Origin: DASXKD01 sp963703605
GTDB taxonomy: Bacteria > Actinomycetota > Actinomycetes > Streptosporangiales > Streptosporangiaceae
NCBI GenBank assembly: GCA_963703605.1
Contig: CAVPFC010000056.1
Coordinates: forward strand, 1 to 64,000
Direction of reading: 5' to 3'
Length of the DNA: 64,000 nt
The translations under genes and the position numbers were made by a program. The notes beneath the pieces are model-generated. The model saw nothing but the letters and a program-made list of their open reading frames with translations. It ran no database searches and was not told the origin of the DNA. Positions 1 to 6,855 of the stretch are shown piece by piece (position 1 is the first letter of the stretch; each line of letters opens with the position of its first letter).

Positions 1-561
1 GCCCGGCCCCAGGTGGGTGCGGGTGCCGTCGTGGTCGAGAATGCACAGCATCTCCGCGGCTCCCTCCTGCACGCCGAAAGCATGCGGCTCCATCGTGGAG
101 AACTCGGCCGCCTCGCCGGCCCGGACGAGGATGGTCCGCTCGCCCAGCCGCAGCACGATGGTGCCGGACAAGACCGTGAACCAGTCCCGGCCCGGGTGGA
201 CGCGCAGCCTGGCGGGCACCTTCCTGGTCACCCGCAGCTTGGCGATCGTCATGCCCTGCGGCGCACCGGTCCGCGACAGCAGCCAGGTCGTCATGCCCCG
301 TGCCTCGTCCTGGGTTGGCCTGATCACCACGTCGGCGTCGTCGTCGGACTCCACCAGCTGGTCAAGCGTGGTGCCGAGTGCCCTCGCGATCGGCGTGAGC
401 TGATCCAGGGCAATCCGCCGGTGACCGGTCTCGATCCGGCTCAGCGTGGACGGGCTCAGGTAGCTCCGGGCCGCCAGCTCGTCCAGCGACCAGCCCAGCG
501 ACGTGCGCAGGCCCCGGATGCGCTGCCGGACAAGAGCGTCCAGATCGGTGTCTTGCTTCAT
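1..561 (-). CDS. XRE-family HTH regulator with C-terminal cupin domain (3' end outside window)
   Basis: Read on the minus strand from the ATG at 559-561, the frame is open to the window edge (187 codons). Residues ~10-70 form a Cro/XRE helix-turn-helix (LAARSYLSPSTLSRIETG). Residues ~110-187 look like a cupin barrel (HPGRDWFTVLSG, then AGEAAEFSTMEPHAF). In this family the cupin is thought to sense a small ligand and the HTH binds the promoter of a neighbouring gene. It is divergent from a methyltransferase 48 bp away, a common pairing, so local autoregulation of both genes is likely. A perfect inverted repeat covers the start codon. The ligand is unknown. The C-terminus is cut by the window, not by mutation. 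Confidence 0.85.
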   Translation of the reverse strand, partial: MKQDTDLDALVRQRIRGLRTSLGWSLDELAARSYLSPSTLSRIETGHRRIALDQLTPIARALGTTLDQLVESDDDADVVIRPTQDEARGMTTWLLSRTGAPQGMTIAKLRVTRKVPARLRVHPGRDWFTVLSGTIVLRLGERTILVRAGEAAEFSTMEPHAFGVQEGAAEMLCILDHDGTRTHLGPG

Positions 562-576
562 ACGCAAGAGCGTATG
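559..576. promoter_or_regulatory. Inverted repeat over the XRE-cupin start codon, probable operator
   Basis: CATACGC-AAGA-GCGTATG is a perfect 7+7 bp dyad. It overlaps the ATG of the XRE-cupin gene and lies 34 bp before the divergent methyltransferase start. The position fits an autoregulatory operator; binding is inferred. Confidence 0.5.
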
Positions 577-609
577 CCGTAACAGCAAACCGGCGGTACC
601 GTCGAGGAC

Positions 610-1419
610 ATGGCACACGAACACATGGCTGACCTCCTCGACCTCGACGCGGAGGTCCTCAGCGAGTACCACCGGGAGGTAGCCGAGTGGGTGTCGGCAA
701 GCCTCACCGAACGAGCCCGCGTCATCGACGTGGGTGCCGGCACGGGCACCGGCACCCTGGCGCTGGCCAGGCAGTTGCCGGACGCCAAGGTGATCGCGCT
801 GGACGTCGACGGGGAGATGCTCAAGCGCATCCAGGGCAAGGCCCGCGCGTCCGGGCTCGCCGGCCGGATCCGCACCTTCCAAGCCGACCTCGACCAGGCA
901 TGGCCCGATGGCCTGAAGCCCGCTGACCTGGTGTGGGCCGCCAACTCGCTGCACCACATGGGCGATCCCGCACAAGCGGTCGCGCAGATCTACCAGATCC
1001 TGCGCCCAGGGGGACTGCTCGCGGTCACGGAGCTGGAGTCGTTCCCGCGTTTCTTCACCGACCCGGCGGGCGCGGCGCTGGAGGAGCGGATCCACACCGC
1101 CATGGCGCGGGGCCGTGACGAGGCCGGCATGCACATGCATGAGAACTGGCCTGCCCGTTTCACCGAAGCCGGGTTCACGGTCGAGTCCGAGCGCCGCTTC
1201 GTGATCGCGCTGCAGCCGCCGCCGCACTCGCCGATGGCCGCCTCCGTGACCCGCTATGCCGTCGCCACCCTCTCCCGCGCCCGGCACAGCCTGGAGGACA
1301 AGCTCAGCGCCGCTGACATCGCGGAACTCGATGCCCTGGCCCCGGCCCTGTCCACCCGCGACGACCTGACGGTCCGCACCAGCCGCACGGTCTGGCTGGC
1401 CCGCAAGCCCGCCGGATAA
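610..1419 (+). CDS. Class I SAM-dependent methyltransferase
   Basis: A 269-residue Rossmann-fold methyltransferase. Motif I is VIDVGAGTGTGT at residues ~37-48; the acidic ribose-binding residue follows in VIALDVDGEM, and motif IV is ADLVWAANSLHH. Substrate cannot be read from the sequence. It is probably controlled by the divergent XRE-cupin regulator. GAGGA lies just before ATG 610; a second ATG at 625 is an alternative start. The stop region is duplicated downstream (see repeat 1395-1448). Confidence 0.85.
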   Translation: MAHEHMADLLDLDAEVLSEYHREVAEWVSASLTERARVIDVGAGTGTGTLALARQLPDAKVIALDVDGEMLKRIQGKARASGLAGRIRTFQADLDQAWPDGLKPADLVWAANSLHHMGDPAQAVAQIYQILRPGGLLAVTELESFPRFFTDPAGAALEERIHTAMARGRDEAGMHMHENWPARFTEAGFTVESERRFVIALQPPPHSPMAASVTRYAVATLSRARHSLEDKLSAADIAELDALAPALSTRDDLTVRTSRTVWLARKPAG

Positions 1420-1448
1420 CCACGCTGGCCGCAAGCCCGCCGGATAAC
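1395..1448. repeat. Imperfect tandem duplication of the methyltransferase 3' end
   Basis: A ~25-bp unit ending in GCCCGCCGGATAAC occurs at 1395-1420 and again, with one base deleted, at 1424-1448. The first copy contains the stop codon. This looks like a slippage duplication. Confidence 0.7.
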
Positions 1449-1458
1449 GAGCTTGTCA

Positions 1459-1475
1459 GGTTTGACTTCCAAACC
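1459..1475. promoter_or_regulatory. Palindrome GGTTTG-N5-CAAACC, copy 1
   Basis: GGTTTGACTTCCAAACC, extended by A/T at the ends. It is the first of three copies of the same dyad around the carbonic anhydrase-like gene, 42 bp before copy 2 (start to start, four helical turns). Confidence 0.55.
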
Positions 1476-1500
1476 TTCGGCATCCACGCTAGGCTTTTTC

Positions 1501-1517
1501 GGTTTGATATGCAAACC
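1501..1517. promoter_or_regulatory. Palindrome GGTTTG-N5-CAAACC, copy 2
   Basis: With flanks this reads CGGTTTGATATGCAAACCG, a 19-bp dyad 20 bp upstream of the carbonic anhydrase-like start. It is almost identical to copy 3 downstream. It is likely an operator for a dimeric winged-helix repressor; the regulator is not identifiable here. Confidence 0.6.
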
Positions 1518-1537
1518 GTCATGCATACACTTCCAGC

Positions 1538-2053
1538 ATGAGCATCTCCACCGATGAACTGGTCCAGCGCAACGCGAGGTTCGCCGCCAGCGGAGCATCC
1601 GCCGGCCTCCCCTTCCCCACCAGCCAGACCCTGCGGGTGGTCGGCTGCGTCGATTCCCGGGTGGACCCGAGTCATGTGCTAGGTCTCGGGCTCGGCGAGG
1701 CCGTGGCGATGCGCAACATCGGCGGCCGGGTCACTCCGGCAACGCTGCGCTCGTGGTCTCTGCTGGGCCGCCTGGGCCAGGGGCAGCCACCGACCGGCGC
1801 GCACATGGTGATCCTGCACCACACCGACTGCGGGATCCGGCGCCTCGCGGACTACCCCGAGCAGCTGGCGGCGTACTTCGAGATCCCGGTAACGGACCTT
1901 GACGGCAAGGCTGTCCGCGACCCCTACGCCGCCGTCCGGGTCGATGTCGGCATCGCCCGGCAAACGCTGCCAGCTGGCCTCCTGGTGTCCGGTCTGGTTT
2001 ACGACGTGAACACCGGGCTCGTCGAGGTCGTCGTCCCGCCCACGACGGAGTAG
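1538..2053 (+). CDS. Beta-carbonic anhydrase-like protein
   Basis: 171 residues, the size of a compact beta-class carbonic anhydrase (CO2 + H2O to bicarbonate). The zinc-site pattern is present: C37-x-D39-x-R41 in VVGCVDSRVDP, and H95-x2-C98 in LHHTDCG. The N-terminal arm is shorter than in well-studied enzymes, so activity is probable but not certain. Three identical-type palindromes flank the gene, two upstream and one downstream, suggesting control by one dedicated repressor. It is a single gene, not in an operon. Confidence 0.8.
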   Translation: MSISTDELVQRNARFAASGASAGLPFPTSQTLRVVGCVDSRVDPSHVLGLGLGEAVAMRNIGGRVTPATLRSWSLLGRLGQGQPPTGAHMVILHHTDCGIRRLADYPEQLAAYFEIPVTDLDGKAVRDPYAAVRVDVGIARQTLPAGLLVSGLVYDVNTGLVEVVVPPTTE

Positions 2054-2113
2054 CGGCTGGCGTAAGCAGCCACCGCGGACGACGTTCGTGTGGCGACGCC
2101 GCGCCCGTTCGAC

Positions 2114-2130
2114 GGTTTGATATACAAACC
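2114..2130. promoter_or_regulatory. Palindrome GGTTTG-N5-CAAACC, copy 3
   Basis: CGGTTTGATATACAAACCG with flanks; it differs from copy 2 only in the central spacer. It lies 60 bp after the carbonic anhydrase-like stop and 29 bp before the end of the small minus-strand ORF, so it could serve a looping repressor or an unlisted transcript. Confidence 0.5.
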
Positions 2131-2158
2131 GCAGTTCGTCCACTTCGGTCATGGATAC

Positions 2159-2350
2159 TCAGCCGGGTAGCCGGCCCCTAGTTTGGCCGGCGGTGCCCGG
2201 CTGAAGATTGGGGCCAGCCAGCGGGTCACCGGCATGGCCGTCGAAGGTGCTGGTCAGGGTGTCTGGCCGGCTCAGAGCGGCGAAGCCGACACCTTTCCCC
2301 CGGGCACCTCCGGCGCCGAGCAAGCCAATCGCATGTGACCAGCTAGACAT
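2159..2350 (-). CDS. Small hypothetical protein with strong ribosome-binding site
   Basis: 63 residues, not recognised. The ATG at 2350 is preceded on the minus strand by GGAAAGGAGGAGAT, a near-ideal Shine-Dalgarno 5-6 nt away. This is the main reason to call it. The N-terminus (AIGLLGAGGARGKGVGFAAL) is glycine-rich, faintly like a dinucleotide-binding loop, so it may be the stub of a truncated oxidoreductase. The rest is Pro/Gly-rich without domain character. Confidence 0.35.
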   Translation of the reverse strand: MSSWSHAIGLLGAGGARGKGVGFAALSRPDTLTSTFDGHAGDPLAGPNLQPGTAGQTRGRLPG

Positions 2351-2599
2351 ATCTCCTCCTTTCCCAACAGCGCCCCGCGAATGGCAGCGCTTCTCACCGC
2401 CCCGTACGCAGGCAGCGCCACAAACGGTTCAAAGAACGTGCCTTGGATCTACGAAACGACGCCGCGCGCGACCCGACGCCGCCCGGCCGCGTTCTCGCGT
2501 CCGAGGCGGCAGCGGGCACCCGCCCGGCGGTTGGCAGCGCTGTGAAGATTTCCTGCATCCACGAGAGTCGCCCTTTCTGCGTGGCTGGCCAGCATTGCC

Positions 2600-3502
2600 T
2601 CAGCGTGGCCCTGGCTTGCGGCCCCAGGCCGCGACCAGCAGGTGCGGCATCATGAGCGTGCGCGGGTCGGCGAGGTGCACCTGCACCTCGCGGTCCAGCT
2701 CCGTGAGCTCGCGCTCACAGGCCAGGCCCAGCCCAACGATTACCGGGCGCAGGCTCCGCACCAGATCGGGAATCACGCTGCGTCGTGAGTGGCCGGCGGG
2801 GTAGGCAGGGGCGTGCACCATGACCTCGACGTCCACCAGTCCGGCGTCCCGGTACAGCTCGGTGAGGCGGCGGCCGATCAGCGGGTCGGCGCCCGACCGG
2901 CCGAAGCTAGCGAAGAACAGCTCTCTGAGCCGGTCCCAGGCCGGCAGCGGCGGATAACAGAGCACGTGCTCGCAGTCGGGCTCCTGGCCGGCAACCCATC
3001 CGCCCGGCTTGGCCAGCCGGACCATCTCGGCCAGCACCTCGGCAGGCTGGGGAACGGTCACCAGCAAAGTGCGGGCATGCACCAGGTCGAAGGTGCCGGG
3101 CGGCAGGCCGGTGTCCCGGGCATCGCCGACCATCAGCTCGACGCCGACCAGCCCGCGTGCCCTCGCGTGCTCCTGCGCCATCGTCACGTGAGCCGGGTTG
3201 GCGTCCAGGCCGGTCACGCGCCCGCCGGGCGCCACCGCGTCCGCCAGCAGGTCGATGATCCCGGCCGGCCCGCAGCCAACGTCGATCACGGCCTGCCCGG
3301 AGCGCGGGCCAATCCTGGCTAGCAGCGCCTCTGCCTCGCAGCGCAGCTCCTCGGACTGGCGGACCAGTCGGTCGGCCTCGGCCTCGTCGGCGCCGAGCGC
3401 GTAAACCGCGGCCGGGTGAGGACTCTGGCCCGCCGAGCCGGCCGTTTCGCCCGGATGCGAACTGCTGACGTTGCCGGGAACGCGCCGCCAGGTCGTGGCC
3501 AT
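2600..3502 (-). CDS. Class I SAM-dependent methyltransferase
   Basis: 300 residues from the ATG at 3502, chosen because GGAGG/GAAGAGAAG precedes it; the frame is open to 3556. Motif I is VIDVGCGPAGIIDLL, the acidic loop follows in VTGLDANPAHV, then GDARDTGLPPGTFDLVHART. A UbiE/MenG-like small-molecule methyltransferase is the best reading; substrate unknown. It stands alone on the minus strand. Confidence 0.85.
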   Translation of the reverse strand: MATTWRRVPGNVSSSHPGETAGSAGQSPHPAAVYALGADEAEADRLVRQSEELRCEAEALLARIGPRSGQAVIDVGCGPAGIIDLLADAVAPGGRVTGLDANPAHVTMAQEHARARGLVGVELMVGDARDTGLPPGTFDLVHARTLLVTVPQPAEVLAEMVRLAKPGGWVAGQEPDCEHVLCYPPLPAWDRLRELFFASFGRSGADPLIGRRLTELYRDAGLVDVEVMVHAPAYPAGHSRRSVIPDLVRSLRPVIVGLGLACERELTELDREVQVHLADPRTLMMPHLLVAAWGRKPGPR

Positions 3503-3712
3503 TCTTCTCTTCCCGCCTCCTGATTCGTGTGCGGCATTGTCAGGGCAACTCGGCATCAGACGGCAAGGTTCAGCCCACGCCGGAATGACGGTCCCTGACC
3601 CGCCTACCGTGACCGACCTGGATTCCAGCCAGCCGACAGCTGGCTTACGGTTGGCTTACTGGCGGCCAGATCATCGCTGTTCGGGCCGCACATATCAGGC
3701 GGAAGGTCGGCG

Positions 3713-4186
3713 GTGGAGTTCAGTGTCCTCGGCCCGGTCGAGGCAAGATCTGACGGGCGGTCGTTGCGACTGGGCAGCGCTCGCGCCCGCGCCGTGCTTG
3801 CCTTGCTTCTCGCCCACGCTGGCCAGGTCATCTCGGCCGACCGGCTGGCCGACGAGCTGTGGCCGGGCCAGCCGGCTCGCACCGCCGTGCCCAGCCTGCA
3901 GGTCCGCATCTCCGAACTGCGCAAGGCGTTCCGCTCTGCCGGCGAGCCTGACCGGCTGGCGACCCACCCGGCCGGCTACTCGCTGACCCTAGGACCCGCC
4001 GATTGCGATGCCACCCGGTTCGAAGCCCTCGCGGCGGACGGCACCGCCGCGCTGGCTGCGGGAGATGCCGCGGCGGCGGTCGAACGACTGGACGAGGCCC
4101 TGGGGCTGTGGCGCGGCCAGGCGTTCGCCGACGTCGACGCGCCATCGGTCCATCTCCGGAGCCCGGTACGTCGAGCAGCCAGGTGA
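3713..4186 (+). pseudogene. SARP/BTAD-type transcriptional activator, truncated after the DNA-binding domain
   Basis: GTG start with GGAAGG 6 nt upstream. Residues 1-~90 are the OmpR-like winged helix of SARP activators (EFSVLGPVEA, VLALLLAHAGQVISADRLAD, LQVRISELRKAF). Residues ~95-146 begin the bacterial transcriptional activation domain (ALAAGDAAAAVERLDEAL, LWRGQAFADV). The frame then runs into unrelated sequence and stops after 157 residues; intact SARPs have at least 250. The break coincides with the start of the cyclase remnant that follows. A deletion has fused two genes, so no functional activator is expected. Confidence 0.75.
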
Positions 4187-4700
4187 CCACTCGCTGCGCT
4201 TCGGGTCCAGCGGGGACAGCGACGCGCTGTTCGCGGCGATCACGGACTTCCTGGCCGACGCCTCGCGCCGCCCCGAGCCTGGCCGCGTGCTGGCCACCCT
4301 GATGGTCGCCCGCGTGGCGGGCGACGGCGCGGCCTGGCAGCTTGTCGGCACGCACCGAGGTCGCGTGATCAAGCGCACCGCTGACGCCGTCCTGGCGGCC
4401 TTCGATGCGCCCGGGCACGCCATCCGATGCGCGGCCGCCCTCCGTGCCACGTACCACGACCTGGGAGCGGGAATTCATGCCGGCGAGGTCGACCTGGCCG
4501 GCGGCGACATGTCCGGCACCTCGGTGGACCTCGCCTACCGAATCGCCGTCCTCGCAGGACCAGGCGAGATCCTCGTCTCCCGCACTGTCACGGACCTGCT
4601 TGCCGGATCTGACATCGACTTCGCTGCCCGTGGCAGCCACCCCCAGGGCGGGCCAGACGGCGACTGGCCACTGTTCACCGTGACCCAGCCCGCCCGCTGA
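4156..4700 (+). pseudogene. Remnant of a hydrolase-linked class III adenylate cyclase
   Basis: In a frame shifted from the SARP, 4156-4700 encodes ARYVEQPGDH, the hydrolase-cyclase linker, then PEPGRVLATLMVARV. That is the cyclase strand that normally reads VLFTDIVGST. The rest resembles a cyclase domain (RVIKRTADAVLAAFDAP, GIHAGEVDLAGGDMSGTSVD, GEILVSRTVTDLLAGS). The metal-binding Asp of the FTDI motif is missing and several residues before HRGRV are deleted. It has lost its own start and hydrolase domain. The 3' end is intact, stopping at 4700. Confidence 0.7.
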
Positions 4701-5080
4701 ACCATACGCGCCGAGCACGGCCCGTTGCCTGAAACCTCCCGGCAGCGCGCCCGCCAGTTCCTCCTTAAGACCGGGCTCATCGACGACCAACCGCAGCGGG
4801 CCGCCGGATAGTGGCCACCATCGTCTACGACACCGGTGACCTTACCCATATCGCCGACGCGATCGGAATGAAAATCCGGCTCTTCCCAACCTGATCTATC
4901 AGTCATACCGGGTGGACCGGGAAGAGGCTATGAGATTCCGTTCCCTTCGCCGGTCCGCTGACAAGCGGCCTGGCCACAACCATCTATGTGGTGTACGAGG
5001 GGCGACGGCACAAGGACTCTATTCAGCGCCTGTCCGCGCGCCTTATAAGGCGCTCGCCCCTGGCAGAATCTTTGCCATGT
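4701..5080. other. Intergenic, no supported gene; contains a 16-bp palindrome
   Basis: No convincing coding sequence in 380 bp. The only clear structure is the perfect palindrome GCGCCTTATAAGGCGC at 5038-5053, 28 bp beyond the flavodoxin-like stop. It may be part of a terminator or an operator. Confidence 0.5.
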
Positions 5081-5770
5081 TCATGTGACGCTCTCATTCA
5101 CCGGCGCGTTGTCCGCTAGGCGGTCGGCGAGTCCGTCGGCGAATTCCCGCGCCGCCTGAAGGTGGTTGTCCTGGATGTTGGTCGGCGGGATCTTGATCCC
5201 GAGATAGCGCTCGCGGTACTCGCCCGACCCGAGGTAGCTCAGCAGTGACAGCAGGGAGCGGACCTGGCCTCCCTGGTAGCGGAAGTGAATGCCGGCGGCG
5301 AAGGCACCGCCGTGCTTGATGCCGAGCCTGCGGACGGTCTTCAGGTTGTGCCGCCAGTACCGGCGGCAGCAGACGGCGACGGCGAATGGATTGCCGCCCA
5401 GGACCCGTGTGGCGGTGTCGGACTGCAGGAAGGACCGGATCGGAACGTCGGCGGACAGCCACCAGGTGGGGGACCCGATGCACACCAGGTCGTACTCCCG
5501 TGCGGTCACGACGTCGGGGATGGCGATCTTCGCCGGGCGGCGGCGGGGTGACTCCGCCGGGATCATCCCCACGAGTTCGCGGAACGGATGCCGCATGGGG
5601 AATTCCTTGAACCGGCCGGCGTAACGAGGGTCGGTGAACTCGATCGCAGCCAAGGTCACGTCGAAGTCACGGCCCCGAAGTACCTCGGCCATCGCGTCTA
5701 TAACCTTCCGTGTCTGGTTCGTGTACGTGAAGTAGACGAAGAGAACCGACGGCCTCGTTGCGAACTCCAT
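5081..5770 (-). CDS. Flavodoxin-family protein
   Basis: 229 residues. The N-terminal strand and phosphate-binding loop are VLFVYFTYTNQTRKV, an FMN-binding flavodoxin-type loop, and the isoalloxazine-side loop is YDLVCIGSPTWW. The C-terminal half carries several Tyr/Arg residues (CCRRYWRHN) and may be a substrate or partner surface. Likely an FMN-dependent electron-transfer or reductase protein in the cytoplasm; the partner is unknown. AAAGAGGGAG lies 6 nt before the ATG. The upstream 60 bp are AT-rich and are the probable promoter. Confidence 0.75.
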   Translation of the reverse strand: MEFATRPSVLFVYFTYTNQTRKVIDAMAEVLRGRDFDVTLAAIEFTDPRYAGRFKEFPMRHPFRELVGMIPAESPRRRPAKIAIPDVVTAREYDLVCIGSPTWWLSADVPIRSFLQSDTATRVLGGNPFAVAVCCRRYWRHNLKTVRRLGIKHGGAFAAGIHFRYQGGQVRSLLSLLSYLGSGEYRERYLGIKIPPTNIQDNHLQAAREFADGLADRLADNAPVNESVT

Positions 5771-5865
5771 AACACTCCCTCTTTAAGGCCAACCGAGTTA
5801 ACAATAGTTTTCAAGTGCTCGTCTCTAGATTCGTGCGATGCCCCCGATGGGATGAAAAAGGGTCG

Positions 5866-6325
5866 TCAGCCCTCCAGGAGTCCTAGCTCGCGAGCACGGG
5901 TGACCGCCTGGCTGCGTGAGAAGGCGCCCAGTTTGCGGTAAATCGAGACCGCCTCCGACTTGATGGTGTTGCGGGACAGGAACATGTCCTTGGCGATCTG
6001 CGGGAACGACAGGTGCGTGGACAGCATCGGCAGCAGGCGGAGTTCGGCACCGGTCAACGCCGAGGCCCCGGAGGCGCTTGGACCACGTTCCTTTGCGAGC
6101 CGAGCCCGGAGCGCCTGGGCCGACTTGCTCCCCGATGCTGACCCCATCCTCGAGGCACGCGTCGCCGCCATCGAGGTCACCGCGAAGGACGCGAGCGATC
6201 CCTTGCAGGAACGCCGGTGCCGGCGTCACGAAGCCCTGCGCCGCGAATCTCTGCACCGCCTCGTCTGCGTCAGCGCGCATTTGTTCGACCCCGCGCCGGC
6301 ATCCTATAAATCCCGGGCGTTGCAT
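5866..6325 (-). pseudogene. LuxR-family (MalT-like) regulator, internal deletion and frameshift
   Basis: Two frames together carry pieces of one large LuxR protein. At ~6325-6120 lies a TPR-region segment (ADADEAVQRFAAQGFV, RVLRGDLDGGDACLEDGVS). At ~6110-5866, in another frame, lies the C-terminal HTH (LTGAELRLLPMLSTHLSF, IAKDMFLSRNTIKSEAV, ARELGLLEG). About 200 residues between them, and the whole N-terminal ATPase, are gone. Intact members are ~900 residues. No product is expected. Confidence 0.75.
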
Positions 6326-6351
6326 GCTCGCGGGACTCGACCGAGTTGATC

Positions 6352-6696
6352 TCAGTGGCTCGGCGTTTGCGAATCGATGATGTCGGCTGCCTGCCGCAGC
6401 GCGCTGGCTATCCGGTCCCGCAGCTTCAGCTTCTGAAGCTCCTCCACCAGCTCGGAGAGCAGCTCGCGCAACGGCGTCAGGTCAAGCATGCCTGGCTCGC
6501 CGTCGGCATTCACCACCCGTCTGGCCTTCGCAGCATCGGCCGTACGGCGCGCCTGGTCGGTGAGGTGGCCGACGATGGCGCCGGTAAGGCGCGTCCCACC
6601 GGCCGGGCTGCCGTCGTCGCGGTTGAGGTCAACGTCCGGGCCGGTCGGCGTATCGGGAGTGACAGGTGGCGGCCGGTCCTCAGGCACGGGAATCAC
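6352..6696 (-). CDS. Hypothetical protein
   Basis: 114 residues from a GTG at 6696, family not recognised. The first ~35 residues are Pro/Asp-rich and probably disordered. The C-terminal part (LRELLSELVEELQKLKLRDR) is predicted amphipathic helix, possibly a short coiled coil. It follows the arylsulfatase on the same strand. The ribosome-binding site is weak, so the start is uncertain. Confidence 0.45.
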   Translation of the reverse strand: MIPVPEDRPPPVTPDTPTGPDVDLNRDDGSPAGGTRLTGAIVGHLTDQARRTADAAKARRVVNADGEPGMLDLTPLRELLSELVEELQKLKLRDRIASALRQAADIIDSQTPSH

Positions 6697-6855
6697 CCCG
6701 TTCCGGAAGGCTGACCGGCCTGACGTGGATCACCAGCAGGAACGCTTCCTGCCCGACTGCGATTTTCACCCACGATCACCTCTTTACTCATAGTTCCGAT
6801 TGGCCTGGCCCGCGCACACATGGCTGAACCCCCGGGTTGCGGCGGCGATGATTGG

